Below the pieces are notes generated by a model that had not been told where the DNA came from, searched no databases, and worked only from the letters and a program-made list of their open reading frames with translations. From NCBI GenBank assembly GCA_001442985.1, contig LDYB01000016.1, forward strand, positions 124,001 through 188,000: a stretch of DNA of 64,000 nt, in the 5' to 3' direction. The position numbers and the translations under genes were made by a program. This DNA comes from Armatimonadetes bacterium DC (lineage in GTDB: Bacteria; Armatimonadota; Fimbriimonadia; Fimbriimonadales; GBS-DC). Every line of letters begins with the position of its first letter. The first letter of the stretch is position 1. Below are positions 53,011 through 62,035 of the stretch, in pieces.

Positions 53011-53639
53011 TTGCGATTGTGGACTACGGCATGGGCAACCTGCGCAGTGTGCAGAAGGCGCTGGAGTATCTCGGCGCACCGGCGCAGATTACACACGACC
53101 CTCACACCCTGCGAGCGGCGGACGCGATTGTGCTGCCAGGCGTTGGGGCATTCGGCGCGGCGATGGAACGGCTTAATGCGCAGGGGCTGACCGATGCCCT
53201 CCGCCGCGAAATGGAACGCGGGAAGCCGTTTCTCGGCATCTGCCTGGGACTGCAACTGCTTTATGAGTCCAGCGAGGAATCGCCCGGTGTTGAGGGGCTG
53301 GGGGTATTGAAAGGGCGCGTGGTGGGCTTCAAGAGCCGTCCGGACTTCCCGCTGCCTGTGCCGCATATTGGCTGGAGCGCACTCCACCTCACGCAACCCG
53401 AATCGCCCCTCTGGGAGGGCGTAAGTGAGGGGAGCTATGTCTACTTCGTGCATTCGTACTACCCGGAACCTGAAGAGACGGAAAGCGTGCTTGCCACTTG
53501 CGACTACGGGGGCGCGTTCGCCTGCGCTGTCGGGAAAGACAACTTATATGCTGTGCAGTTCCACCCCGAAAAGAGCGGCGCCGTCGGCTTGCAGATTCTG
53601 CGCAACTTTCTCGCAACGCTCGGCGTGGCTACACGCTGA
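53007..53639 (+). CDS. hisH: Imidazole glycerol phosphate synthase, glutaminase subunit
   Basis: Glutamine amidotransferase subunit supplying ammonia to HisF. 210 residues, triad type: nucleophile C79 in FLGICLGLQLL, and the His-Glu pair in VQFHPEKSG near the C-terminus. Also DYGMGNLRSVQKAL at the start and LPGVGAFGAAM. hisF and hisA do not follow; the operon ends here, and 11 bases of the 3' end overlap the convergent Fe-S carrier gene. Confidence 0.97.
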   Translation: MIAIVDYGMGNLRSVQKALEYLGAPAQITHDPHTLRAADAIVLPGVGAFGAAMERLNAQGLTDALRREMERGKPFLGICLGLQLLYESSEESPGVEGLGVLKGRVVGFKSRPDFPLPVPHIGWSALHLTQPESPLWEGVSEGSYVYFVHSYYPEPEETESVLATCDYGGAFACAVGKDNLYAVQFHPEKSGAVGLQILRNFLATLGVATR

Positions 53640-53973
53640 ACGAAGTGCCGCACCCGCACTGGCGCTTGGCTTTCGGGTTGCGGAACTGGAACCCCCCGCC
53701 AATCAGCTGCCCCGTGAAGTCAATCGTGGTGCCTTCCAGCAGGGTGGCGCTTTTGGGGTCTATCACGATTCGCACGCCGTCTACCTCGTAGACCTGATCG
53801 TTGGGGCGGGGTGATTCAACAGGGAGCATCACATACTCGTAACCCGCACACCCCCCCGCGCGCACGCCGATGCGCAGATAGGCGTCAGGCATCCCCTTCT
53901 TTTGCAGAATCTGCTTGATTCGCTGAAGGGCGCGCTCGGTAATCACAACAGGCATCGTCGGCGTGTTCTGCAT
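53629..53973 (-). CDS. A-type iron-sulfur carrier protein (IscA/ErpA/SufA)
   Basis: 114 residues. The three ligating Cys are present with family spacing: C42 (AGGCAGYEYVM) and C106-G-C108 at the C-terminus. The protein passes [4Fe-4S]/[2Fe-2S] clusters to apo-proteins. ATG 53973 is preferred because GGGTGA lies 4 bases before it and the protein length fits; an ATG four codons upstream is only 4 bases from the TATAAT box. No other isc or suf genes adjacent, so which A-type carrier it is cannot be said. Confidence 0.9.
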   Translation of the reverse strand: MQNTPTMPVVITERALQRIKQILQKKGMPDAYLRIGVRAGGCAGYEYVMLPVESPRPNDQVYEVDGVRIVIDPKSATLLEGTTIDFTGQLIGGGFQFRNPKAKRQCGCGTSFSV

Positions 53974-53989
53974 GGTTTCACCCATGCGG

Positions 53990-53995
53990 ATTATA
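53990..53995 (-). promoter_or_regulatory. -10 box (GG-TATAAT) of the A-type carrier gene
   Basis: TATAAT preceded by AGG, 16 bases before ATG 53973. It sits back to back with the plus-strand box at 54031. Confidence 0.55.
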
Positions 53996-54030
53996 CCTGA
54001 TTGGCGTCCGCTCTTCCTCAACAAGAGGGG

Positions 54031-54036
54031 TATAAT
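54031..54036 (+). promoter_or_regulatory. -10 box (GGGG-TATAAT) of the second Uma2 gene
   Basis: TATAAT preceded by GGGG, 10 bases before ATG 54047; leaderless mRNA predicted. Confidence 0.6.
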
Positions 54037-54046
54037 GCCTTGAGGC

Positions 54047-54646
54047 ATGGGCAAGCCTAAGCTACGCCGTCGCCCAAATCTTCCGTTGCGCCGCTGGATT
54101 ACGCATGAAGATTTCGTGGCGCTGGTGGAATCGGGCGTGTTCGCCCCTGAAGAGCGACTGGAACTGCTCGCAGGGGAGTTGACACGGAGGGAGCCTGTGA
54201 ATACCGCCCATGCCGTCGCCGTCCGCCTCGTGCAGATGGCTCTGGAATCGGTTCGCAAAGAGGGCTACGATGTGCGTCCCCCGCTTCCCCTTGTGTTGAG
54301 CGAGTACGATATGCCGTTTCCTGATATTGCGGTTGTGGCAGGTAGCCCGCGCGACTATCTGAGCCAGCATCCTGCCAGCGCCCTGCTGGTGGTGGAAGTG
54401 TCGGATGCCTCTTTGCAGACCGACCGCGAGGTGAAGGGCAGTCTGTATGCCAGCGCAGGCATCCCTGAATACTGGATTGTGAACCTTCGCGAGCGCGTGC
54501 TGGAGGTCTACCGTGAACCGGCGGCGGACACGCGCACGGTGTATGGCGCCGCCTATCGTCAACGCATGGTACTTCAGGCAGAGGAACAGATTTCGCCGCT
54601 CTTTGCGCCCGAAGCGACTTTGCAGGTAGCGCAACTTTTGCCGTGA
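54047..54646 (+). CDS. Uma2-family (DUF820) nuclease-fold protein
   Basis: 199 residues, the compact form of the Uma2 family. Seen: WITHEDFVALVESGVFAPEERLELLAGEL, PFPDIAVVAGSPRDYLSQHP, ALLVVEVSDASLQTDREVKGSLYASAGIPEYWIVNL with the Glu and Lys of the nuclease-type core. Function unknown; members are abundant in cyanobacteria, Chloroflexota and Armatimonadota. No coiled-coil tail, unlike the copy at 29061. Confidence 0.9.
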   Translation: MGKPKLRRRPNLPLRRWITHEDFVALVESGVFAPEERLELLAGELTRREPVNTAHAVAVRLVQMALESVRKEGYDVRPPLPLVLSEYDMPFPDIAVVAGSPRDYLSQHPASALLVVEVSDASLQTDREVKGSLYASAGIPEYWIVNLRERVLEVYREPAADTRTVYGAAYRQRMVLQAEEQISPLFAPEATLQVAQLLP

Positions 54647-54656
54647 AGGAGCCGCT

Positions 54657-56654
54657 TCAGAGTTCAATCGGCGTAACGACTTTAATGGCGAATCGGTTCT
54701 GGGTACGGCTGGCGTTGGGCAAGCCGTAGATGAAGTAGAGGTCGAACCCGCGCCGCACTCGCTGGAAGTAGGTGAGATAGAAGTTGCGAACCGTCTCCAC
54801 TTCGCCCCCGAATTCGGTTCGGCTGGAGATGTAGCGCCCTCCTATCGCGCGTTCAGGGTCAATTTCGTAGTTGAGGGTGAGAATAAACTGGTTCGCGCGG
54901 TCATGGGGCGGTTCGGGGTAATCGATAGCGAGCGTCTCGTAGCTGGCGCGCAGGCGTAAGCGTGGCGCCAGCTCAAATGATTGCTCCAGATAGCCGTAGC
55001 GACTGCGCCCCCCGTTCAAGTCGCCGAAGCGCACCGCCGCAACACCCCGACGGTAGCGGTTCAGCGCGTTCCATGTGTAGCCCACTCGCATTGTGCGGTC
55101 AATGTTCGGTGGGCGTCGGAGGTAGTCTACCCCGATCTCCAGCTCCGTATCGGGAGTGAACCCCCAATCCAGTTCCATGAAGACGCCTTCGTCCAGTACG
55201 CCACCGCCGTACAGGCGGCGTGAGAGAACGCCCACATCCAGTGTCCACTGGAAGGGGCGCTGGCTTTCGGGTTGGTCAAACCATGCGACTTGAAATCGCA
55301 CGCCTCGATAACCCGTTTCGGGCACATATGCCAGGCGCGGGCGGTAGGTCGGCTCAATATCGGTGTATTGCAGGTAGTAGCTGGGCACGCGCGGCGGGGT
55401 TTGCGTGTAGAAGGTGTATTGCTGGAACAGCCCTTCGCGGTCGCCCGACAGCCGATAGAGCGCGCCCGTGAAGCGCCACTCCCCTTCGCCCGTGATGCGC
55501 TGGGTGTCTATAATCGCGCCCAGATTCTGCTCGTCCACATCGCCCTGCAGGCGCGTGCCCACAACGCCTATAAAAGAACGTGGCGCGACCTCATAGCGCA
55601 CACGCCCGACGCCTATCTGGCGCGTGGCACCGTTGAACTGATATTCTCCCAGCAGCACGCCGTAGCGCCAGTCGCCCAGCGAGCCGAACGCCTTGCCCCC
55701 CAGCGTGAGGTCCTGCACCCGCAGGCTGTAAAACATCGCACGCGGGGGCATAAAATCGCTCCCCTCCTGAAAGAAGGGGCGCTGCTCCTCCAGTACCTTT
55801 TCGGTGTAGGAGAAGTCCACATTCGCCACATCGCCTGCGATGTTCTCAAAATCGGGTTTATAGGTCAGCACAGCGGTGAGCGCATCGCCTGCCACATAGC
55901 GAATGTCCAGCCCACCGCGCGATTGCTCGCGCTCTGTGGAGCGGTCGCCCGTAAAGTAGGGCAGCAACACAATCGGATAGCGCGGCGCGGGCAGTTCCAG
56001 CCCCTCCCAGAGCGCCTGACGACGGTCAGAGTAGTACCCACCCATGTTGGGGAAGACATACAGCTCCTTCAGACGCGCCACATGGCGCTCCAGAATAACG
56101 CCGAAGCGGGTCTGTTTCGGGGGATAGCGCAGGATTCTGAGCGGGATTCGCATCTCCGCGCTCCAGCCCCAGTCGGCGACCTGCGTGCGGGCGTCCCAGT
56201 CGCCGCGCCAGCGAATGTTTTCCGCTGTACCGATGGGGATTTCTTCCGTCTGCGTGCCGCGCGGGTTCACGATAAAACTATACGGCTCCAGCCCGCGTGC
56301 CTGCGGTTCTATCAGCACAGCCACTGTGTCGTCGTCCTCCAGATCGCCGCCGCGCTTGGTCTCCTGCGCCACAATTTGCTCCGGGTTGGGGTCTTCGCAT
56401 TCAAAGGCGACATAAATATAGTGCGAGTCGTAGCCGATGTAGGCGCGAGTTGGGAACCCTGCAGGCTGCTGGCGCAGGGGCGACCAGAACGACTCCACTT
56501 TATACGCCTCACGCCACTCGTCAGGGCTTACTACACCATCAATCACAGGAGGCTGGGTGAGCCGTTTGGCAGGAAACCGCGCTGGTTCTACTGGCTGAGC
56601 CGTTGTTAGCGCCAGCCCCAACCCCAGGTAGAAGAGTGCCAGACCAGGTCGCAT
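54657..56654 (-). CDS. CBM9-like / DUF5916 outer-membrane protein
   Basis: 665 residues. Signal peptide about 1-19 (LALFYLGLGLALTTAQ); an N-terminal carbohydrate-binding CBM9-like domain (about 35-215: PPVIDGVVSPDEWREA, RAYIGYDSHYIYVAFECEDP, WGWSAEMRIPL); then a DUF5916 outer-membrane region rich in beta-strands (about 240-665). These proteins are widespread in Bacteroidota-like and Armatimonadota genomes, function unsettled. ATG 56654 has GGAGG 5 bases before it, and the frame upstream of it has no signal. Ends in VVTPIEL. Confidence 0.82.
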   Translation of the reverse strand: MRPGLALFYLGLGLALTTAQPVEPARFPAKRLTQPPVIDGVVSPDEWREAYKVESFWSPLRQQPAGFPTRAYIGYDSHYIYVAFECEDPNPEQIVAQETKRGGDLEDDDTVAVLIEPQARGLEPYSFIVNPRGTQTEEIPIGTAENIRWRGDWDARTQVADWGWSAEMRIPLRILRYPPKQTRFGVILERHVARLKELYVFPNMGGYYSDRRQALWEGLELPAPRYPIVLLPYFTGDRSTEREQSRGGLDIRYVAGDALTAVLTYKPDFENIAGDVANVDFSYTEKVLEEQRPFFQEGSDFMPPRAMFYSLRVQDLTLGGKAFGSLGDWRYGVLLGEYQFNGATRQIGVGRVRYEVAPRSFIGVVGTRLQGDVDEQNLGAIIDTQRITGEGEWRFTGALYRLSGDREGLFQQYTFYTQTPPRVPSYYLQYTDIEPTYRPRLAYVPETGYRGVRFQVAWFDQPESQRPFQWTLDVGVLSRRLYGGGVLDEGVFMELDWGFTPDTELEIGVDYLRRPPNIDRTMRVGYTWNALNRYRRGVAAVRFGDLNGGRSRYGYLEQSFELAPRLRLRASYETLAIDYPEPPHDRANQFILTLNYEIDPERAIGGRYISSRTEFGGEVETVRNFYLTYFQRVRRGFDLYFIYGLPNASRTQNRFAIKVVTPIEL

Positions 56655-56704
56655 AAGTCCTCCCCACGCCCCATTTCTGCAGGGGAGGCGCGATTCCTGC
56701 CCGT

Positions 56705-57814
56705 TCACAACTTCCACTTGAAGATAACGGTCTCCACCAGCCGCAACGAGTAGCTCAGCACCACAATTGTGAGCGAGATATACAGCACCCACGCGGCGGT
56801 TTCGTTCGCCTGAGCCGCGGCTTTGAGGACGCCCTCACGCGCCTCGCTGGGCATCAGCGTGAACTGCGCCAGCAAGCGGTCTAACAACCCCAGCAGTTCG
56901 AACACCTGCCCGCGCAACGGCTCGCGGAAGAAGTAGGCAATCCCTACCACCAGCCCCACGGTCAGGGGCGCGACCAGCTGGTATTTCTGGCGCTGATGTT
57001 CGTTGTAAATCACGCACTCGGCACAGCGCTGGCGCAGTTCCCATTTGGTGAGCGTCGTGTTATGGGGGATATAGCGAGCGTTCGCTTCGGGGTTGTCGCT
57101 GATGCGCACATTCTGGAGCGCCATCGCAATATTTTTCTCCTCGCACATGCAGCCGACGCCCTCGCGCCAGCAGGTGCGTCGTGCATGGTAAATGGGACAT
57201 CGCTGGCGCACATAGTCGCGGCAATAGGGCAGCTGCCAGCACTTGCCGAGGAACTTCTGGGGCACCTGCTGCTTGCCGACATTGGAGCCGAGCTTGAGTG
57301 TTTGATCCAGCGACGCGCCATACTTGAGCCGACGGATGCCCTGCGCAATCCCCACGAACACGGTCAGCACCAGCCCAGGCGGGAACAGCACCCACACCAG
57401 CAGGCGCAACTGCTCCAGCGCGAAGGCGCGTAAACTCCCCGGCGTTGGCAGCGCCCCCAGCTGCCCCATCAGAAACGGCAAACCCCAGTAGAAAAAGACC
57501 GCCAGTAAAAGTAAAACGACCCCCACCAGCGCCTCTTCCAGATAGTTCCACGCGACCCCAATCACCACCAGCCCGGCTCCCAGCAGCGTAATTCTGCCTG
57601 CCAGGGAGAGGTTGCCCTGAATGCGTGCCTGATCCGCCGCCGAAAAGCTCTGGGATTGATCCAGTCCTGCCAGAAAGACCGCATACATCAGATAGGCAAA
57701 CCCCAGCAAGAACAGGATTGCCCCCACCGAAATCATCCACTGGGTGAAAGTGGTAATCCAGCGGAGCATTAGCTGGCGCTGGTATTCGCGTTGTATGGAC
57801 GGTCGCTTTGCCAT
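56705..57814 (-). CDS. Multi-span membrane protein with eight-Cys cluster
   Basis: 369 residues, family not recognised. About six membrane segments (near 24-50, 71-90, 97-118, 137-157, 280-297, 341-360). Between the fourth and fifth lies a soluble loop with Cys 192, 198, 206, 215, 222, 224, 264 and 267 (GKCWQLPYCRDYVRQRCPIY, TCWREGVGCMCEEK, RQRCAECVIY). This could hold one or two metal or Fe-S clusters on the loop side. GAGG-like ribosome site and GG-TATATT upstream. Divergent to another Cys-rich small gene 178 bases away. Confidence 0.75.
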   Translation of the reverse strand: MAKRPSIQREYQRQLMLRWITTFTQWMISVGAILFLLGFAYLMYAVFLAGLDQSQSFSAADQARIQGNLSLAGRITLLGAGLVVIGVAWNYLEEALVGVVLLLLAVFFYWGLPFLMGQLGALPTPGSLRAFALEQLRLLVWVLFPPGLVLTVFVGIAQGIRRLKYGASLDQTLKLGSNVGKQQVPQKFLGKCWQLPYCRDYVRQRCPIYHARRTCWREGVGCMCEEKNIAMALQNVRISDNPEANARYIPHNTTLTKWELRQRCAECVIYNEHQRQKYQLVAPLTVGLVVGIAYFFREPLRGQVFELLGLLDRLLAQFTLMPSEAREGVLKAAAQANETAAWVLYISLTIVVLSYSLRLVETVIFKWKL

Positions 57815-57834
57815 GCCTCCCTACCTCGTCTTCG

Positions 57835-57840
57835 AATATA
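57835..57840 (-). promoter_or_regulatory. -10 box (GG-TATATT) of the Cys-cluster membrane gene
   Basis: TATATT preceded by AGG, 20 bases before ATG 57814. Confidence 0.4.
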
Positions 57841-57991
57841 CCTGACGGAATGCGAAACGCTCTGTTTCGGCATAAACGGCTCAATTCCCGCAATTTTCTA
57901 TGGAACCGCCCCCTGCAATCTGCCTGTCTAACATCCGATAATATGAGATGATGGCAGGACGCCAGAACTGAAACCCGAGGGGCGAGACCTT

Positions 57992-58213
57992 ATGTCCAAG
58001 CGTGAGTTGAAGGTAGTTCGGCTACTGGAGCCTGAGTTATGCATGCGCTGTCGGTTTGCCGACTTTGCGGATGTGGAGCTGGCAGACGGGCAGGTGCGTC
58101 GCATGCTCTATTGCCGAAGGCTTGATTGCGACAACTGGGACTACAGCAGTGCGGAACCTGCACGGCGTATCGAGCCGTCTAAGGACGCAGAGGACTGGGA
58201 TGATGTGGCGTAA
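57992..58213 (+). CDS. Small CxxC-x20-C-x4-C protein
   Basis: 73 residues, family not recognised. Four Cys could bind one metal ion: C17-x2-C20 (ELCMRC) and C41-x4-C46 (YCRRLDC). The tail is acidic (DAEDWDDVA). A GA-rich stretch ending about 8 bases upstream of the ATG may be the ribosome site. It stands alone; its nearest neighbour is the divergent Cys-cluster membrane gene. A 188-base gap to valS follows, containing a GC-rich hairpin and otherwise nothing recognisable. Confidence 0.6.
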   Translation: MSKRELKVVRLLEPELCMRCRFADFADVELADGQVRRMLYCRRLDCDNWDYSSAEPARRIEPSKDAEDWDDVA

Positions 58214-58367
58214 GATTTGCTCGTGCGTACCTCCTGACGAGCGGGGCTTGCCGCTGGTGAGCGTCGTGCATCCCGCTGCGCTGGGGCGTGCCGACGATGC
58301 GGGGCGTCGGTGCCCCCAGCGCCTTTGAAACGCCTTTGTTCCCTCCCACGTACGCGCCCTTCACCCA

Positions 58368-58403
58368 CAGCGCCGGGGACGCCCACCCCCGGCGCTGGCT
58401 TTT
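58368..58403 (+). terminator. Intrinsic terminator between the CxxC gene and valS
   Basis: 11-bp perfect stem CAGCGCCGGGG / CCCCGGCGCTG (58368-58378 with 58387-58397), followed on the plus strand by GCTTTT. It ends at the valS stop codon; as a strong stem it may serve both convergent genes. Confidence 0.65.
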
Positions 58404-61140
58404 AAGAACTCAACTGCTCTATCCGCTGCTGAAGCCGCCGGTGGCGCTCCAGCAGTTCGCGCTCCTGCTCGCGGGCTTCCTGCACCACTTCGGGCTTGGC
58501 GCGCTCTAAAAACTGCGGATTGCGCAGACGCGCCTGCACCTGCTTAATCTCCTGCTCCACCTTCTGCAGCTCTTTTTGCAGGCGTTCCCGCTCGCGCTCG
58601 ATATCCACCAAGCCCGCAATCGGCAGGAAGACCTCCGCCCCCGTGGCAGGGTTCATCAGGGCGCGCTCGTCGGGCACACCAAACGCAATGTGCTGACACC
58701 ACGCCAGATGTGCGATTGTGGCGCGATGCGCTTCAAAGCGGCGACGGCTCTCCTCGTCCAGCGGGTTCACCCACGCTTTGGGAATGGCGACGCCCGGCGT
58801 GATTTTGACCTCCGCACGCAGGTTGCGAATGGCGCGAATCACCTCAAACACCTGCGCCACCTCCGCCTCCGCCGCCTCATCGATCCATGCGGGGTTCGCC
58901 TGCGGGAATCGGGCGCGAATCAGCGCAGGCTCTATCTCCGTCGCGCCAATCGCCTGCCACAACTCTTCGGTGATGTGGGGCATGTAGGGGTGTAGCAGGC
59001 GCAGGAGCTGGTCAAACAGGTACACCAGCATCGCCTGCGTTTGCGTCCGGCGAAGCGGCTCCTGCAGGCGCGGCTTGACCGCCTCAATATACCAGTCGCA
59101 CACCTCGCTCCAGATAAACTCATAAAGCGCGTTCGCGCCGTCGTCGAAGCAGTACGCCCCCAGCGCCTCATGAACTGCCTGAATCGTGCGCTGGAGCCGA
59201 CTCAGAATCCAGCGATCCAGCGTATCAGCAGGCTGGGGACCCATCGCCCGCAGCGCCCCCAGGTCGGCGTCTTCTAAGTTCAACAACACGAAGCGCGTGG
59301 CGTTCCAGACCTTGTTCGCGAAGTTGCGAGCGTTCACCACACGCTCTTCGTAGAATCGGATGGACTGCTGCATCCCCGCCTGCTGCAGCAGCGACCAGCG
59401 CAGGGCGTCGGTGCCGTATTTCTCAATCATCTCCAGCGGGTCAATCCCCGTGCCCAGCGATTTGGACATCCGCTTGCCCTCTTTGTTCAGCACCGTCGCG
59501 TGGATGTAAACCTCACGGAAGGGAATGTCGCCCTTGAAATACAGCCCCGTCATAATCATGCGGGCGACCCACAGGTAAAGAATCTCCTGCGCTGTGATCA
59601 GCACATCGGTGGGGTAAAAGAGGCGCAACTCCTCCGTGTCGCGGGGCCAGCCCAGCACCGTGTGGGGCCAGATAGCGGAGGAGAACCATGTGTCCAGCAC
59701 ATCGGGGTCGCGCACAAGGAGCATGCTCCCACAGCGGGGGCACTTGTCGGGCGCGGTTTTCTGCACAATCGGGTTTTCACGCTTCAGCAGCCGGTACTCG
59801 CCCTTCTCGGTGCGCTCAAAGTTTTCGGGATTGCAGTCCACGCAGTACCATGCGGGAATCTGATGCCCCCACCAGAGCTGGCGCGAGATGCACCAGTCGC
59901 GGATGTTTTCCATCCAGTTCAGGTACATCTCGGTGTAGCGTTCGGGGATGAAACGAATCTTGCCCTGCTTGACGACCTCAATCGCAGGCTTGGCGATTTC
60001 GGTCATGCGGCAGAACCACTGCTCGCTGAGCAGCGGCTCAATCACCGTGTGGCAGCGCTCGCATCGCGCCAGCGGCACGGTGTAATCTTCCACCTTCTCC
60101 AGATAGCCGCCTGCTTCCAGGTCCGCTACGATGAGCTTGCGCACCTCGTAGCGATCTTTGCCGTGATAGGCTTGCAGGTAGGGGTTGTCGTGCGCGTTGA
60201 GTTCCTCGCGCAGGCGCTCCGTGTTGATGGTGCCGTCCAGATTCATAATCAGGGGGCGCGGCAGGTTGTGGCGTTGCCCGATTTCGAAGTCGTTGGGGTC
60301 GTGCGCAGGGGTCACTTTGACCGCGCCCGTGCCGAACTCGGGGTCGGGGTAGGGGTCGGCAATCAGCGGGATTCGGCGTCCCACCAGTGGCAGGATGAGA
60401 TTCTTGCCGATGAGTTGCGTGTAGCGGGCGTCGCTGGGGTTGACCGCAACCGCCACATCGCCGAGCATCGTTTCAGGGCGTGTGGTGGCGACCACCACAT
60501 AGCCGCTGCCATCCTCAAACGGGTAGCGCAGGTGATAGAGCTTGCCCGGCTCGTCCGCCTGCTCCAGCTCGATATCCGAAAGCGCGGTCATACAACGGGG
60601 GCACCAGTTTATCACGCGCTCGCCAATATAGAGATGCCCATCCTGCCACCAGCGCACGAACACTTCCAGCACGGCGTCCACATACTCCGGGTCCAGCGTG
60701 AAGCGGGTGTAGCGCCAGTCGTAAGAGCAGCCGAGTCGGCGGAACTGCATCAGAATCGTGTTGCCGTACTGTTCGCGCCATTGCCAGACGCGCTCCAGGA
60801 ATTTTTCGCGTCCCAGCTGGTGGCGGGTCAAGCCCTCTTTACGCAGCTCGCGTTCCACCACATTCTGGGTGGCAATCCCCGCGTGATCGGTGCCGGGCAC
60901 GCACAGCACATTATAGCCCTGCATACGCTTCCAGCGGAGCAGCACATCGTGGATGGAGTTGTTGAGCGCGTGCCCCATATGCAGGCTACCCGTGATGTTG
61001 GGGGGCGGAATGGTGATGCAATAGCGGGGACGCCCATCGTCGGCGATGGTGGCGTAAAAATCGCCGCGCTCCATCCACCATGCATAGCGCTGCGGTTCCA
61101 CCTGATGGGGGTCATAGGTCTTGGGAAGCTCAGCTCTCAT
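58402..61140 (-). CDS. valS: Valyl-tRNA synthetase
   Basis: Class Ia synthetase for tRNA(Val). 912 residues with HIGH-type PPNITGSLHMGHAL, the CP1 editing domain with TTRPETMLGDVAVAVNP, zinc-type CPRCG, and KMSKS-type KRMSKSLGTGIDP. The C-terminal about 70 residues form the ValS coiled-coil arm (ERERERLQKELQKVEQEIKQ). ATG 61140 has AAAGGAGG 9 bases upstream. The gene is 18 bases downstream of the TIM-barrel gene on the same strand. Confidence 0.97.
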   Translation of the reverse strand: MRAELPKTYDPHQVEPQRYAWWMERGDFYATIADDGRPRYCITIPPPNITGSLHMGHALNNSIHDVLLRWKRMQGYNVLCVPGTDHAGIATQNVVERELRKEGLTRHQLGREKFLERVWQWREQYGNTILMQFRRLGCSYDWRYTRFTLDPEYVDAVLEVFVRWWQDGHLYIGERVINWCPRCMTALSDIELEQADEPGKLYHLRYPFEDGSGYVVVATTRPETMLGDVAVAVNPSDARYTQLIGKNLILPLVGRRIPLIADPYPDPEFGTGAVKVTPAHDPNDFEIGQRHNLPRPLIMNLDGTINTERLREELNAHDNPYLQAYHGKDRYEVRKLIVADLEAGGYLEKVEDYTVPLARCERCHTVIEPLLSEQWFCRMTEIAKPAIEVVKQGKIRFIPERYTEMYLNWMENIRDWCISRQLWWGHQIPAWYCVDCNPENFERTEKGEYRLLKRENPIVQKTAPDKCPRCGSMLLVRDPDVLDTWFSSAIWPHTVLGWPRDTEELRLFYPTDVLITAQEILYLWVARMIMTGLYFKGDIPFREVYIHATVLNKEGKRMSKSLGTGIDPLEMIEKYGTDALRWSLLQQAGMQQSIRFYEERVVNARNFANKVWNATRFVLLNLEDADLGALRAMGPQPADTLDRWILSRLQRTIQAVHEALGAYCFDDGANALYEFIWSEVCDWYIEAVKPRLQEPLRRTQTQAMLVYLFDQLLRLLHPYMPHITEELWQAIGATEIEPALIRARFPQANPAWIDEAAEAEVAQVFEVIRAIRNLRAEVKITPGVAIPKAWVNPLDEESRRRFEAHRATIAHLAWCQHIAFGVPDERALMNPATGAEVFLPIAGLVDIERERERLQKELQKVEQEIKQVQARLRNPQFLERAKPEVVQEAREQERELLERHRRLQQRIEQLSS

Positions 61141-61158
61141 GCGGGGTTGCCTCCTTTA

Positions 61159-61983
61159 TCAGCTTTTGAAGACGGCACGCAAGGCGTCTGCAATATGGCG
61201 CAATCCCAGCTCAGGGAACACGCGGTAGCCGCTCACCTCGGCGGTGATATATCCTGTGTAGCCGACCGACTCCAGCGCCGAGCGCACCGCCATCCACGGC
61301 ACATCGCCCTGAAGCGGGTTGGTGAAACCCTGAATATTGCCAATCTCGGTGCGGAAATCTTTTACATGTACGCGCTTGATGCGCGGTCCCAGAATCGTAA
61401 TCCAGTGCTGGGGGAAGCCGTAGTCTAAGATGTTGCCTGCGTCGAAGTAGCAGCCCACATAGTCGCTGCCGATTTCGTCGATGAGCTGGCGCATCTCCAG
61501 CGGGCTGAGCAGGAACTTGTTCCACACATTCTCAATCGCAATCGCGACTTTGCGGCGTTCGGCTTCGGGCGCCAGCGTTTGCAGCGCCTGTTTGGCGCGT
61601 TCATAGGCAACATCGTAGGGCACTTCCGCCGTGACGACGCCCGGCACGACAAGAATCGCCTCCACGCCCATCGCCTGCGCCAGTCGGAGCTGGTGGCGGC
61701 AGAGGTCTATCGCCTGCTCGCGCACTTTGGGGTCAGGGTGGGTAAACGGCACGCTCCAGTAGACCCCTGTGGAGAGGGAGCTGAGTTCAATCCCTACCGA
61801 GTCTGCCATCTGGCGAATCTGGCTCGCCTCCGCATCGGAGGTCTGGGGGCTGAGCGCGCCCTGCATTTCCATGTTGAACTCGATGGAGTCAAATCCCGAC
61901 TCCTTTGCGACGCGCAGGCAGGTTTGCACCTCCCAGTTACCAGGCATCGTCCAGCGATTGATGCCAATCTTGAACGCACTCAT
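61159..61983 (-). CDS. Sugar phosphate isomerase/epimerase (AP-endonuclease-2-like TIM barrel)
   Basis: 274 residues of the xylose-isomerase-like TIM-barrel family: KIGINRWTMPGNWEVQTCL, FDSIEFNME, AILVVPGVV, IAIENVWNKFLLSP, VGCYFDAGNILDYG, and RVHVKDF; the metal-binding Glu, Asp, His and Glu sites of the family are at these strands. Substrate unknown; ketose 3-epimerases and L-xylulose-5-phosphate epimerases are relatives. Start is ATG 61983, 9 bases after GGGG-TACAAT; a frame-extending ATG at 62004 lies upstream of the box. Probably cotranscribed with valS. Confidence 0.87.
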   Translation of the reverse strand: MSAFKIGINRWTMPGNWEVQTCLRVAKESGFDSIEFNMEMQGALSPQTSDAEASQIRQMADSVGIELSSLSTGVYWSVPFTHPDPKVREQAIDLCRHQLRLAQAMGVEAILVVPGVVTAEVPYDVAYERAKQALQTLAPEAERRKVAIAIENVWNKFLLSPLEMRQLIDEIGSDYVGCYFDAGNILDYGFPQHWITILGPRIKRVHVKDFRTEIGNIQGFTNPLQGDVPWMAVRSALESVGYTGYITAEVSGYRVFPELGLRHIADALRAVFKS

Positions 61984-61992
61984 GGCAGGGGA

Positions 61993-61998
61993 ATTGTA
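61993..61998 (-). promoter_or_regulatory. -10 box (GGGG-TACAAT) of the TIM-barrel gene
   Basis: TACAAT within GGGGTACAATTCCCC, 9 bases before ATG 61983; the 17-base block is identical to the thrS promoter region. Confidence 0.6.
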
Positions 61999-62022
61999 CC
62001 CCATCGGCAGGCGTGCTGAAGG

Positions 62023-62028
62023 TACACT
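62023..62028 (+). promoter_or_regulatory. -10 box (GG-TACACT) of pntB
   Basis: TACACT preceded by AGG, 7 bases before ATG 62036; leaderless mRNA predicted. Confidence 0.5.
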
Positions 62029-62035
62029 TTATGCT

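Noticed and set aside
59500-61428. 642-codon open frame antisense to valS
   Set aside because: Shadow frame; ValS motifs are on the minus strand.
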